Source of the DNA: JBOHDX01 sp050700835
GTDB taxonomy: Bacteria; Actinomycetota; Actinomycetes; Propionibacteriales; Nocardioidaceae
NCBI GenBank assembly: GCA_050700835.1
Contig: JBOHDX010000050.1
Span: forward strand, 1 to 55,243
DNA length: 55,243 nt
Reading direction: 5' to 3'
In this document: positions 45,378-54,484 of the stretch, one piece after another
Layout: the number at the start of each line of letters is the position of its first letter
Numbering within the stretch: position 1 is the stretch's first letter
Notes under the pieces: model-generated
The model's database searches: none
What the model was told of the DNA's origin: nothing
Seen by the model: the letters and a program-made list of their open reading frames with translations, nothing else
Made by a program: the position numbers and the translations under genes

Positions 45378-46320
45378 CGTCGTCCCCTGCCGCCTCGACG
45401 TGTCCGGGCAGCGCCGACGCCACGACGTCACGCGTCGGTCGGGGACCGTGTCGCAGCCCCGCCACCACTCCGCGGCCGAGCCCGCGGAGCAGAGTGCGGC
45501 GATCGGACGACGACGCGAAGGTGCGTGCCCAGCGGCGAGCGGTAGAACCGGCGTACAACAGACGCTCGAGCGGTGCCAGCCCCGGCGAACGGGTGAACAG
45601 CCAGACCTTGTTGCGCACCTCGAAGAAGAAGCGGTCGCCGGGGTCGGCGTCGGTCGAACCGAACGTGCGGGTCTTGTGTACGACCCGGCTCGCCGGCACG
45701 TGCAGACCGACGCGGTCCCGGAGCAGTCGGGTGGTGAACTCGAAGTCGTCGTTCCAAAGGAAATAGTCCGCAACGGGGAGCCCCCGCTCGCGCACGGCCA
45801 TCGCGTCGACGGCGATCGACACGAACGACGCCGATCGCACCGGCAGCGCTCCCACCGCGCCGGCGTCCGCGCGCTCCGGCGCCGAGACCATGGGCTTGCG
45901 CCGCGGCGTGTTCATCGGGTGGTCGCGGCCGTCCGTCCACACCACCCGGCTGGCCAGCACACTCGGCGGGGTCCCTCGATAGCGGCCGCGGGCGGCGACG
46001 AGCGCCTCGAGGGCCGTCGGGTCTGGAACGGTGTCGTCGTCGAGCAGCCACAACAGGTCCGGGTGGTGTGTCTCGAGGGCCCGTTCGATCCCGACGGCGA
46101 AGCCGCCCGCGCCGCCGGTGTTGCGGGTCAGCGGCACCAGATCGACCGAGGGGTACGCAGCGCGTACCCCTGCGGCAGTGCCGTCGCTGGAGGCGTTGTC
46201 GACCACCACGGTCCCGGCCAACGGGTACGTCTGGGCGGCCAGCGCGTCCAGGGCCTCGGTCAGCAGCTCACGGCGGTTCCACGTCACGACCACGGCGACG
46301 ACGCGGGGACTGACCGGCAC
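45370..46320 (-). CDS. Family 2 glycosyltransferase, GlfT1-like
   Basis: A 316-residue GT2 protein: VVAVVVTWNRRELLTEALDAL, VDNASSDGTA, NTGGAGGFAVGIERAL, WLLDDDTVPDP and FLWNDDFEFTTRLL. These resemble GlfT1 (Rv3782), which starts the galactan, and the gene lies in the operon with glf and glfT2-like genes. GGAGG precedes GTG 46320. A rhamnosyl or other activity cannot be excluded. Confidence 0.87.
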   Translation of the reverse strand: MPVSPRVVAVVVTWNRRELLTEALDALAAQTYPLAGTVVVDNASSDGTAAGVRAAYPSVDLVPLTRNTGGAGGFAVGIERALETHHPDLLWLLDDDTVPDPTALEALVAARGRYRGTPPSVLASRVVWTDGRDHPMNTPRRKPMVSAPERADAGAVGALPVRSASFVSIAVDAMAVRERGLPVADYFLWNDDFEFTTRLLRDRVGLHVPASRVVHKTRTFGSTDADPGDRFFFEVRNKVWLFTRSPGLAPLERLLYAGSTARRWARTFASSSDRRTLLRGLGRGVVAGLRHGPRPTRDVVASALPGHVEAAGDDDD

Positions 46321-46422
46321 CTGCGTCCCCTCCCTTCGTCTCGCCCGCTGGCCCCCGTCCTAGCCCCGGGCTGCCGCCTGGCCTCCCGCTGGCCGAGCGC
46401 CGAGCCTAACCACCCTCGCATG

Positions 46423-46477
46423 TGCGGGAAGGTGGTCGAGCTGGGCGCCGGATCCCAGCCACATTCCCGCAATTGCG
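46423..46477. repeat. Dispersed 55-bp intergenic inverted repeat, copy 2
   Basis: This copy matches 6319-6373 at 39 of 55 positions without gaps. Its arms are GCGGGAA (46424-46430) and TTCCCGC (46464-46470), followed inward by GGTGG and CCAC. It lies in the 204-bp gap upstream of the GlfT1-like gene and after the LCP gene. Confidence 0.7.
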
Positions 46478-46524
46478 CGTCGGCGCGTCGGGGGCCGCGC
46501 CGGGAGGGCACTCCGGTTGGTCGG

Positions 46525-47949
46525 TCAGCAGGCGTTGGTGAGGTTGGACGCGTCATTGGCGGCGGTGTTGTCGGTGTGGCGAAGCCGGTGCCTTCCCGTC
46601 TTGGCCGGACCATTGCCCTCTGCCTTGGAGATCGCCGTCGACACCATGGTCCGGATCTTGGCGAAGTCGGGTGCATACGTCGTGATCGCCGGGGGGACCA
46701 GCGACACGGTCGACACCGGCTGGGACCGTGCCTTCAGGGCCAGGTCGATGAAGGTGGCCAGCTGGGACGCCGGGATGTCGGTACGCAGGATCGACTTGCC
46801 CGCCTTGGCGATGTCCTGGCTCTTGAGCACCACGGTCTCCGGGCTGAGCTGGTGCAGCATCGCGTTCATCACGCACTTCTGCCTGGCCATCCGGTAGTAG
46901 TCGTCAGTCGCCACCCTGCTGCGCGCGAACCACAGCGTCTGGAACCCGTCGAGATGGTGTACGCCCGCGGGGATGTAGCCGGTGATCGCGTGACCGATGC
47001 CGCCGATCGGGATGGGCGTCGGCACCCGGATCGTGACCCCGCCGAGCGCGTCCACGAGCTGCTGGAAGCCGCCGAGATTGACCATCGCGTAGTAGTTGAC
47101 CTTGAGACCGGTGATCTGCTTGACCGCCTGCTCGGTCGCGTAGATCCCGGGGTCCTTGACCGTCGAGGGGAACACCGACCGGTGCTCTGTGGCCCAGGTG
47201 TTGATGGCGTTCAGCTCGCAGGTCGCGCAGTTGAACCCGTGCGGGAAGCGCTTGGCCATCGCACTACCGGCCGGGAAGGGCGCGTTCATTAGGTTGCGCG
47301 GCAGGCCGATCAGCACGGTACGTCCGGTCGCAGCGTCGATGCTGGCCAACGTGATCGAGTCGGGACGCATCCCGACCCGCGTCGGTCCCGAGTCGCCGCC
47401 GAGGAGCAGAACGTTGTAGCGGCCCTTGACGGCCTGCGACACCGTCTGCGAGCCGAACACGCTGGTGATGAAGTCCCGCTGAACCGCGACGATGTGCGCG
47501 GAGAGCAGGAGCGCGCCCGCGGAGACGAAGCACAGAGCGGTGTTGATGCCCGCCATCGCGGCCCGGTGGGCCCGGGTCAGACCGAGGGGCTCCCCGAGGC
47601 GCCACGCGTCGACGAACAGCACCACCCAGCCGACCGCGGCGGCGCTCAGCACGATCCGAAGCGCCAGCAGCCACGACGTGTCGGTGAACAGCCTGATCAG
47701 CTCGGATCGCCACGTGAGCCCGACCAGGATCAGCAGCAGCAGCGCCGCGACCAGCACCGCCCAGATCCGGATCGCGAGCCGACCGATCCTGCGGTTGCCC
47801 GCCGCGAGCTGCGCTGAGCCGGGCAGCAGCAACGTCATCAGCATCAACGTCAGCGAACGCCGGAACCGCACCCGGTCGCTGCGTGCTCCGGTGCGAGAGC
47901 CGGCGCCGATCGGGACTCTGCCGCCGGCTCTCGGTGAGGCGAGAGTCAT
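46525..47949 (-). CDS. LytR-CpsA-Psr (LCP) family glycan ligase with multi-TM N-terminus
   Basis: A 474-residue protein. Four TM segments occupy residues 30-160, then an LCP domain: YNVLLLGGDSGPTRVGMRPDSITL, IGLPRNLM, LGGVTI and HHLDGFQTLWFARSR with the catalytic-type arginines. LCP enzymes transfer lipid-linked glycan onto peptidoglycan, so it probably attaches the galactan made downstream. The long TM lead distinguishes it from the single-TM LCP at 48124. It is probably the first gene of the leftward operon. Confidence 0.9.
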   Translation of the reverse strand: MTLASPRAGGRVPIGAGSRTGARSDRVRFRRSLTLMLMTLLLPGSAQLAAGNRRIGRLAIRIWAVLVAALLLLILVGLTWRSELIRLFTDTSWLLALRIVLSAAAVGWVVLFVDAWRLGEPLGLTRAHRAAMAGINTALCFVSAGALLLSAHIVAVQRDFITSVFGSQTVSQAVKGRYNVLLLGGDSGPTRVGMRPDSITLASIDAATGRTVLIGLPRNLMNAPFPAGSAMAKRFPHGFNCATCELNAINTWATEHRSVFPSTVKDPGIYATEQAVKQITGLKVNYYAMVNLGGFQQLVDALGGVTIRVPTPIPIGGIGHAITGYIPAGVHHLDGFQTLWFARSRVATDDYYRMARQKCVMNAMLHQLSPETVVLKSQDIAKAGKSILRTDIPASQLATFIDLALKARSQPVSTVSLVPPAITTYAPDFAKIRTMVSTAISKAEGNGPAKTGRHRLRHTDNTAANDASNLTNAC

Positions 47950-48010
47950 CAGTTCCTCTCGGGACGGGAACGGGGCGGCGCACCGACGCCCGCCGGACAG
48001 TCTCGTGCAT

Positions 48011-48037
48011 CACATCGGCCACATCGGTCACATCCGT
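48011..48037. repeat. Three 9-bp units between divergent LCP genes
   Basis: CACATCGGC, CACATCGGT and CACATCCGT are adjacent in the 174-bp region that must hold both LCP promoters. They may be operator sites. Confidence 0.5.
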
Positions 48038-48123
48038 TCCCGGCGTGGCGCGGGAGTGACGCTGCTCCCACCCGCCGCCTCTCGCGCCCGATCGGCTGGA
48101 ATCGCTCCGCTACCGTCGACGCC

Positions 48124-49527
48124 ATGTCAAGCGATCGACCGCCCCCGTCGCCCCCGGACGACGACGGGTACAGCTGGCTCTCCGGCGGCCCCCGGCCCTC
48201 GTCGTCACCACGGGACAACGGCTCGTCCGAGGCCCCTGACCACGCCGCCGGGGCCTCGGGGTCGGGCGATCCCGAGGCGACGCAGGCCATCCCCGGTCTT
48301 CCGCGGGGAACCAACAGTGCGGGTTCGTCGCAAGACCCCGACGCGACCCAGATGATCGGGCAACGGCACCCCGCCGGACCGCCGCCGTCCCCGCCGACGG
48401 GCGCGGCCAGCCCCGCCGCTCCCGCAACGACTCCCGCAAGGACTCCGGTCGGCGCACCAGGCGGCGGCGACCAGCTCCCTCCGATGCAGCTCCCACCACC
48501 TGGTGGCAAGCCGGGCGGTGGATCCGGCACCCCCAAGCCCCCGCGTACCAAGCGCCGGCGCCGGTGGATCTGGCGGGCCGTCCTTGCCCTTTTCCTCGCC
48601 TGGATCATCTTCCTGGTCGCGGTCCCGCTGTGGGCGTGGTCCAAGATCGACAAGGTCGACGCCTCGCCCAGCGGCAGTCGCCCGGCCGACCAGCCGGGCA
48701 CGACCTACCTCCTCGTCGGGTCCGACAGCCGCAAGGGCCTCGACGCCCAGCAGCGCAAGCAGCTGCACACCGGCAAGGCCAGCGGTCAGCGGACCGACAC
48801 CATCATGCTGCTGCATACCGGCAGCGGTCCGTCGCTGCTGATGTCGATCCCACGCGACTCGCTGGTGCCGATCCCGGGTCACGGGACCACCAAGATCAAC
48901 GCGGCCTTCGCGTACGGCGGACCCAAGCTGCTCGTCAAGACCATCGAACAGGACACCGGCATCCGGGTGGACGACTACATCGAGGTCGGCTTCGGCGGGT
49001 TCGTCAACGTCGTGGACGCCGTCGGCGGGGTGCAGATCTGCCCGCACGGGCCGGTGCAGGACAGGAGGGCCGGGCTGCACATCACCAGGTCCGAGCTGGA
49101 CAGCCACGGTTGCCTGCACGCCGGTGGCATCACGGCGCTCGGGTACGCCCGGTCACGGCACGCCTTCGCCCTGTCAGACATCGCTCGGATCGAGCACCAG
49201 CGTCAGGTGGTCAGCGCCATCGCCGCCAAGGCGGCGTCGTGGCGGAGCCTGGTCGACCCCGTCCGCTACTTCAACCTGACCGATGCGGCGGTGTCCTCGC
49301 TGACGGTCGGCGACAACGTCGGCCCGTTGGACCTCGCACGCTTCGTGTGGGCGATCGCGCATGTGACCGGGGGCAGCGGCCTCAACTGCTCGGTCCCCAT
49401 CTCCGACCTCGCCGTGCACTGGGATCCCACCCGGTCGAAGCAGCTGTTCAACTACATCAAGCAGGACAGGACGAAGGACATCCCGAAGGGGCTGTGCACC
49501 AAGACCGGGATCAGCGGGCACGGCTAG
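48124..49527 (+). CDS. LytR-CpsA-Psr (LCP) family glycan ligase
   Basis: A 467-residue protein with a 150-residue cytosolic, Pro/Ser/Gly-rich lead, one TM (WRAVLALFLAWIIFLVAVPLWAW) and an LCP domain (TTYLLVGSDSRKG, TDTIMLLH, MSIPRDSLVPIPG, GFVNVVDAVGGVQI, ALGYARSRHA). The lead contains two copies of DPEATQ/DPDATQ, resembling threonine phosphorylation motifs recognised by FHA domains. It probably attaches glycans to the wall. Its stop codon overlaps the convergent kinase stop in a GGCTAGCC palindrome. Confidence 0.92.
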   Translation: MSSDRPPPSPPDDDGYSWLSGGPRPSSSPRDNGSSEAPDHAAGASGSGDPEATQAIPGLPRGTNSAGSSQDPDATQMIGQRHPAGPPPSPPTGAASPAAPATTPARTPVGAPGGGDQLPPMQLPPPGGKPGGGSGTPKPPRTKRRRRWIWRAVLALFLAWIIFLVAVPLWAWSKIDKVDASPSGSRPADQPGTTYLLVGSDSRKGLDAQQRKQLHTGKASGQRTDTIMLLHTGSGPSLLMSIPRDSLVPIPGHGTTKINAAFAYGGPKLLVKTIEQDTGIRVDDYIEVGFGGFVNVVDAVGGVQICPHGPVQDRRAGLHITRSELDSHGCLHAGGITALGYARSRHAFALSDIARIEHQRQVVSAIAAKAASWRSLVDPVRYFNLTDAAVSSLTVGDNVGPLDLARFVWAIAHVTGGSGLNCSVPISDLAVHWDPTRSKQLFNYIKQDRTKDIPKGLCTKTGISGHG

Positions 49528-50897
49528 CCCGATCTCGGTGCCGCCGGCCCGGTGACGTCGTGCGACGTGTCCCGTGAGCCGGTCGCACCATCCCGCGGGG
49601 AATCGGTGGCAGCCTCGACTGGGTCGTCGACCGGCATGGCCGGCAGCAGCAGGGTCAACCTCGTCGTCGTCTCGTTCCACGCATGCACGAGCCGACCGCC
49701 CTCGCCCTCGGCCAGCGCCCGGGCCATCGACAGTCCGAGCGCCCGCCGCCCGTCGTCGTCGCCACTCAGGGGCCCCGCCAGCAGCGAGCGGCCCTCGGTG
49801 CTGCCCGCGTCGCACACGTCGAAGGCGAGCGCCCCTCCCGCATCCCGAGCGGTGACGCTGACCCGACCCCTGCCGTGTCGCAGCGCGTTGTCCACCAGCA
49901 CGTCGAGGATCTGGCGTACAGCGGGCAGTGACACCGTGGTCGACGGCGGCTCGTCCGCGGTCACCACGAGGACCCTGCCGAGGTGCTCATACGTCTGCTG
50001 CCAGCGCGCCGACAGGTCGTCCAGCACCCCGGTCACGTCCAACGGCAACGTCGCGGTGCTGGAGCCGCGGGTCAGCGCGAGTACGTCGTCGACCGTCCGG
50101 GACAGGTTGTCGACGGTGTCGAGGGCCTGGCGCAGGGCCTCCCGGGTGTCGGCATCCGGGTCGGCCAGGGCGGTCTCGATGCCCAGGCGCAGCCCGGTGA
50201 GCGGTGTCCGCAGCTGGTGCGAGGCGTGCGCGGAGAAGTCACGTTCGCGGGCCAGCAGGTCGCCGAGCCTCGCCGCCGTACGGTTCAGCGCGTCGCCGGC
50301 CCGGTCTACCTCACCGACCCCGCTGGTCTGAGCGCGCACGCTGAAGTCGCCGGCGCCGAGGCTCTCCGCCACCTGTTCGAGATCCTCGATCGGGGTGCTC
50401 AACCGGCGCGCCTGGCGCCGCGCCAGCAGCACCGCCGACCCGGTCGCCACTGCGGCCAGACCGAGCATCGCCAACCACGAGCCCCACACCGTGGCGTTCA
50501 GCAACGTGGGGGACGACGTGGCTCGCACGGCGCCAAGCACGTGTCCGTGGCCGTACACCGGTACCGCGACCACGAGGTCTCCGGTGCCCTGGGCACGGAC
50601 CACGATGCCATGCAACGCCTGGCGCACCTGCGGGTCCGCGCTCGACGGACCCTGACCGCTGACCCGCCGGCCATGCATGTCGTAGCTGCCCAGCTGGACC
50701 GATCCCTTCGAGCCGGATGCGAGGTCCAGATCACCTTGCGCCGAGAGCTCGATGGCGGTGCGCGACGCGACCCGCTCGAGCTCGTCCCCCTCGCCGCCCA
50801 CCAGCAACCGCTGCACCGCGATCGCCAGCGGCACGCCGAACAGTGTCACCGCCAGCATCACCGCGACGACAGCAACGGCGAGGATCCGGCGACGCAT
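49524..50897 (-). CDS. Sensor histidine kinase
   Basis: A 457-residue kinase. GGAGGAGG lies 5 bases before ATG 50897. TM1 is about 5-29, a sensor domain about 30-135, TM2 about 136-159, then HAMP. The H-box FSAHASHQLRTPLTGLRLG has H227; the N-box is LVDNALRHG. The catalytic lid is short (DAGSTEG). It faces away from the flippase operon. The closest regulator is the OmpR type at 54481-55236, its probable partner though 3.6 kb away. Confidence 0.88.
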   Translation of the reverse strand: MRRRILAVAVVAVMLAVTLFGVPLAIAVQRLLVGGEGDELERVASRTAIELSAQGDLDLASGSKGSVQLGSYDMHGRRVSGQGPSSADPQVRQALHGIVVRAQGTGDLVVAVPVYGHGHVLGAVRATSSPTLLNATVWGSWLAMLGLAAVATGSAVLLARRQARRLSTPIEDLEQVAESLGAGDFSVRAQTSGVGEVDRAGDALNRTAARLGDLLARERDFSAHASHQLRTPLTGLRLGIETALADPDADTREALRQALDTVDNLSRTVDDVLALTRGSSTATLPLDVTGVLDDLSARWQQTYEHLGRVLVVTADEPPSTTVSLPAVRQILDVLVDNALRHGRGRVSVTARDAGGALAFDVCDAGSTEGRSLLAGPLSGDDDGRRALGLSMARALAEGEGGRLVHAWNETTTRLTLLLPAMPVDDPVEAATDSPRDGATGSRDTSHDVTGPAAPRSG

Positions 50898-51171
50898 GCT
50901 GCCTCCTCCGGCTGGTACGACCGCGCGACATCGATCGGCCCGGTCGACGCCGGCCACCCGATCTGCGGCATCCCCCGATCTGCTGCCACCACTGTGCCCG
51001 ACGTGCCGGATACGCGTCGCGGGGGACGCCTGACCGGCCGGCAGGAGGGTTCACGCCAGGGGCATGTCGGGCATCACCCCATTTCTTACCGCGCTCTGAC
51101 CGGGATCGAGGCGGGATGGGCGGCTGACATGCTTTGCTTGGGCTAGTCGATGATGACGGGAGGGCTGCACG

Positions 51172-52293
51172 GTGACCAACCGCGTCGCCCCCGCGCGACA
51201 AGGGGACCCCGCAGGAGCGGACGAGGCAATGGGCGCCCACGCGCCGCAACACGTGTGGACGTTGTTGCGTACGCACGCGAAGTGGTGGCGGGTGCTGATC
51301 GCCCTGGTGATCGTCACCGGGGTCGCGATCCTGCTGCCGCGCCTGGCCGGCACCCACTGGTCGGACATCGGCACCGCTCTGGGCGCGGTGCATGCTCCCG
51401 GCGCGATCCTGCTGGTGACGTTGTGGTTCGCCGGCCTGGTGGCCTACGCCGGAGTGCTCACCGCATCCATGCCTGGCCTGTCCCGTCGACGTGCCCTGAC
51501 CCTGAACCTGACCGGCGGCGCCGTGGCCAACGTGCTGCCACTCGGCGGGGCGGCAGGGATGGGCCTGAACTACGCGATGTGCCGGACGTGGGGGTTCCGC
51601 GGTCGAGACTTCGCCCGGCTGACGATCGTCTCATCGGTGTCGCACGCAGTGTTCAAGCTGCTGCTGCCGATTGTGGCCTTGGTCCTGCTGCTGATCCACG
51701 GTGGCCGGCACGGTACGACCCTGCTGATCGCCTCGAGTATCGGCATCGGTGCGCTGCTGGTCGTGCTGGCCGTCGCTCCACCGATCGTCCGGCGAACCCG
51801 GTTCGCCGACGTACTCCGCGATGTGGAGTCCCTGCTGCGCCGGGCGTGGCCGGCGATCACCGCATCTCTCACGATCTACACAGCACTCCAGTTCGCCCTG
51901 CTGCTGCTCGCTCTGCGGCTGGTCGGCGCCCACCTCGGCTTCGCCGAGATCTTCGCGGCGTTCGCCCTCGAGCGGGTGCTGACGATGATCCCGTTCACAC
52001 CGGGAGGCTCGGGCTTCGTCGAGCTGGGCATGACCGGACTCCTGTTGACGTTCGGCAGCGACCACGTGGCCATCGCCGCCGCGGTCGTCGTCTATCGCAC
52101 CTGCATCTTCCTGCTGGAGATCCCGGTCGGGTTCGTCTGGCTGGGTGCGTGGGGATGGGTGCACCGCAGGCGGCGTGGGCTCGCCGTGGCCGGCCCCCCT
52201 GCCGTGGTTCTGACCAAGCCGGTGGTGCTGACAAAGCCGGTGGCACCGACCGGGCACACCGCCTCGTCCGAGCCCACCACGAAGGCGGGCTGA
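51172..52293 (+). CDS. UPF0104/AglD-type membrane flippase-like protein
   Basis: A 373-residue protein with about eight TM segments in the UPF0104 (lysylphosphatidylglycerol synthetase TM region) pattern, including the GGAVANVLPLGGAAGMGLNY signature and the IPFTPGGSGFVELGM motif. These proteins are thought to move polyprenol-linked sugars or lysyl-lipids. GGGAGGG lies 8 bases before GTG 51172. The GT4 gene follows after 2 bp. The C-terminal tail has a KPVVLTKPVVLT repeat. Confidence 0.87.
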   Translation: MTNRVAPARQGDPAGADEAMGAHAPQHVWTLLRTHAKWWRVLIALVIVTGVAILLPRLAGTHWSDIGTALGAVHAPGAILLVTLWFAGLVAYAGVLTASMPGLSRRRALTLNLTGGAVANVLPLGGAAGMGLNYAMCRTWGFRGRDFARLTIVSSVSHAVFKLLLPIVALVLLLIHGGRHGTTLLIASSIGIGALLVVLAVAPPIVRRTRFADVLRDVESLLRRAWPAITASLTIYTALQFALLLLALRLVGAHLGFAEIFAAFALERVLTMIPFTPGGSGFVELGMTGLLLTFGSDHVAIAAAVVVYRTCIFLLEIPVGFVWLGAWGWVHRRRRGLAVAGPPAVVLTKPVVLTKPVAPTGHTASSEPTTKAG

Positions 52294-52295
52294 GC

Positions 52296-53486
52296 ATGTT
52301 GCGCATCGCGCACGTCACCGACAACTACCTGCCTCGGCTGGGCGGCATCGAGACACATGTGCACGACCTGACCGGTTATCAGCGCGCCGCCGGTCACCAC
52401 GTCGACGTGCTGACGATCATCCCGGAGAGCGCCGACGTCGCACCGGCGTCCGGACCGGACCCGGTCACCGACAGCGCGGCCGGGGGTCGCATCATCCGGT
52501 TCCCGACCCGTACACCCATCGGGGTGATGCGGGCAGGCAACCGGTTGTTCGACCCTCGCCACCTCGCGCCGGGCATGCTTGAGCAGTACGACATCGTGCA
52601 CGTGCACATCTCGATGATCTCGCCGTTCGGGGCCACCGCCGCCAGCTCGGCCTCGCGGGCCGGGCTCCCCACGGTCATCACCGTGCACTCGATGTGGCCG
52701 GCGCCCGGGTTCCGCTGGGCCGACCTCGCCGTGGGTCATCGGCGCTGGCCGGTCGTGTGGAGCGCGGTCAGCGAAGCCGCCGCCGAGCCGATCCGGCGGG
52801 CGCTCGGGCCGGGCCGGTCGGTCCGGGTGCTGCCCAACGCCGTCGATACCTCCGCCTGGCAGCTGCCCGAGAGCCCCCGCCCCGACGGTGACGTCACCAT
52901 CGTCACCGCGATGCGCCTGGCTCCGCGCAAGCGGCCCATGCCGTTGCTGTCCATGCTGCGGCGTGTGCACCGCGCCGCTCCGAGCGGAATCCGCGTCCGC
53001 GCCGTCCTCGTCGGCGACGGCCCGCAGCGACCCGCCATGGAGCGCTACATCGACCGGCACCACATGGCTGACTGGGTGGAGCTGCCCGGACGCGTCGCGC
53101 GTGACGACGTACGCCGCATCCTGGGTCGTTCGGACGTGTACGTCTCGCCGGCGCGGCTGGAGTCGTTCGGGATCGCCGCCCTCGAAGCACGGTGCGCGGG
53201 CCTCCCGGTGGTCGGCTACGCCAGCAGCGGGGTGTCGGAGTTCGTCACGCACGGCCGGGACGGTTTGCTGGCCAGCTCGGACGCCGAGATCGTGCGAGCG
53301 CTGTCACTGCTCGTGGCGCGTCCCGACCTGCGCCTCGCGGTGCATCACCACAACCGGATGACGCTGCCGCCGTTCTCCTGGCAGGAGGCGCTCGTGCGTA
53401 CCCACGACGCCTATGCGGAGGCCCGCCTGCAGGCGGGCGTGATCACCATGCCGGAGGTGTCGTCGAGCCAGGTCGGGACGCCATGA
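52296..53486 (+). CDS. Family 4 glycosyltransferase
   Basis: A 396-residue GT-B enzyme. IAHVTDNYLPRLGGIETHVHDL is the acceptor-side start, and VSPARLESFGIAALEARCAGLPVVGYASSGVSEFV is the donor-site E-x7-E motif. It is co-transcribed with the flippase and PIG-L genes (ATGA overlap with the latter). Together they suggest synthesis of a GlcNAc-containing glycolipid followed by deacetylation, like MshA/MshB or PI-mannoside/GPI pathways. Acceptor unknown. Confidence 0.9.
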   Translation: MLRIAHVTDNYLPRLGGIETHVHDLTGYQRAAGHHVDVLTIIPESADVAPASGPDPVTDSAAGGRIIRFPTRTPIGVMRAGNRLFDPRHLAPGMLEQYDIVHVHISMISPFGATAASSASRAGLPTVITVHSMWPAPGFRWADLAVGHRRWPVVWSAVSEAAAEPIRRALGPGRSVRVLPNAVDTSAWQLPESPRPDGDVTIVTAMRLAPRKRPMPLLSMLRRVHRAAPSGIRVRAVLVGDGPQRPAMERYIDRHHMADWVELPGRVARDDVRRILGRSDVYVSPARLESFGIAALEARCAGLPVVGYASSGVSEFVTHGRDGLLASSDAEIVRALSLLVARPDLRLAVHHHNRMTLPPFSWQEALVRTHDAYAEARLQAGVITMPEVSSSQVGTP

Positions 53487-54484
53487 ACGACGCGGCTTGT
53501 CTCACCCTCGTCGCGTTCCACGCTCACCCGGACGACGAGGCGCTGCTGACCGGCGGCACGATGGCCAAGGTGGCCGCACAGGGTCACCGCGTCGTGCTGG
53601 TGGTCGCCACCGCTGGTGAGGGAGGCCTCACCAGCGCCGAGTTCGTCGACGACCTCGGCACCCGACGCATCGCCGAGGTGGAACGCTCCGCCGCAGCCCT
53701 CGGCTGCTCCCGCGTCGTGCTGCTCGGCTACGGCGACTCCGGCATGGACGGCACGGGTGTCGACGGCGCGGGTGTCCACGGCGCGGGTGCCGACGGCGCG
53801 GGTGTCGACGGCGCGGGTGTCGACAGCGAGGGCGCGGGTGACCACGGCACCGTCAGCGCGGCCGCGGAGGGCGCGGGCGCAAGTGTGGGCGGCGCGCGCC
53901 GTGACCAGCTGCCGGCGTTCGCGCATGCACCGGTCGAGGAAGCGGCGGAACGGCTTGCGGAGGTGCTGATCGAGGAGCGCGCCGACGTCGTCACCAGCTA
54001 CGACCGGCGCGGGGGCTATGGGCACCCGGACCACGTGCAGGTGCAGCGGGTTGCGGCCCGGGCCGCCGAGATCGCCGGCACGCCGGTCGTCCTGGAGGCG
54101 ACCGTGGACCGGAGCAAGATCCTGCTCGGCCTGCGGCTCGCCAAGCTGCTTGGCCGCCGGGTTCCGGAGTTCCCGCTGGTCAAGGCCGACCAGGTCTATT
54201 CCGCGCCGGAGTCCATCACGCACCGGATCGACGTACGCGGGCATCTTGACGCCAAGCGGGCCTCGATGCAGGCGCACACCAGCCAGGCGAAAGCCGACGG
54301 TGCAGACCGCACCCTGGCGGTCGCCCTGCGGCTCCCGCGCCCGGTGTACCGCCTCGTGTTCGGCCACGAGTGGTACACCGAGCGGGGACGCCCTGCCGGG
54401 CGCCCGTTCTCCGACGACGTCTTTGACTCGGTGCGCGGGCGTACCTGCGTCGTCGGGTCCGATCCCTCGGGGGGCGAGCAATGA
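53483..54484 (+). CDS. PIG-L family N-acetylglucosamine deacetylase with repeat insertion
   Basis: A 333-residue zinc deacetylase of the PIG-L/MshB type. HAHPDDEALLTGG binds zinc through His and Asp, and GGYGHPDHVQV gives the third ligand. Between LLGYGDSGM and the next helix lies an insertion of about 50 residues with five GVDGA-like pentapeptides coded by 15-bp units. The 4-bp overlap with the GT4 gene and ATGA overlap with the regulator gene imply tight coupling. The substrate is probably a GlcNAc-bearing product of the GT4 gene. Confidence 0.9.
   Translation: MNDAACLTLVAFHAHPDDEALLTGGTMAKVAAQGHRVVLVVATAGEGGLTSAEFVDDLGTRRIAEVERSAAALGCSRVVLLGYGDSGMDGTGVDGAGVHGAGADGAGVDGAGVDSEGAGDHGTVSAAAEGAGASVGGARRDQLPAFAHAPVEEAAERLAEVLIEERADVVTSYDRRGGYGHPDHVQVQRVAARAAEIAGTPVVLEATVDRSKILLGLRLAKLLGRRVPEFPLVKADQVYSAPESITHRIDVRGHLDAKRASMQAHTSQAKADGADRTLAVALRLPRPVYRLVFGHEWYTERGRPAGRPFSDDVFDSVRGRTCVVGSDPSGGEQ
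53750..53824 (+). repeat. Five tandem 15-bp units inside PIG-L gene
   Basis: Five units of GGCGCGGGTGTCGAC type run from 53750 to 53824, coding GTGVD/GAGVH-like pentapeptides in frame. The sequence continues with degenerate copies to about 53850. Confidence 0.85.

Noticed and set aside
51150..52295. N-terminal extension of the GT4 gene
   Set aside because: It is a shadow frame of the flippase gene; the GT4 motif begins at ATG 52296.
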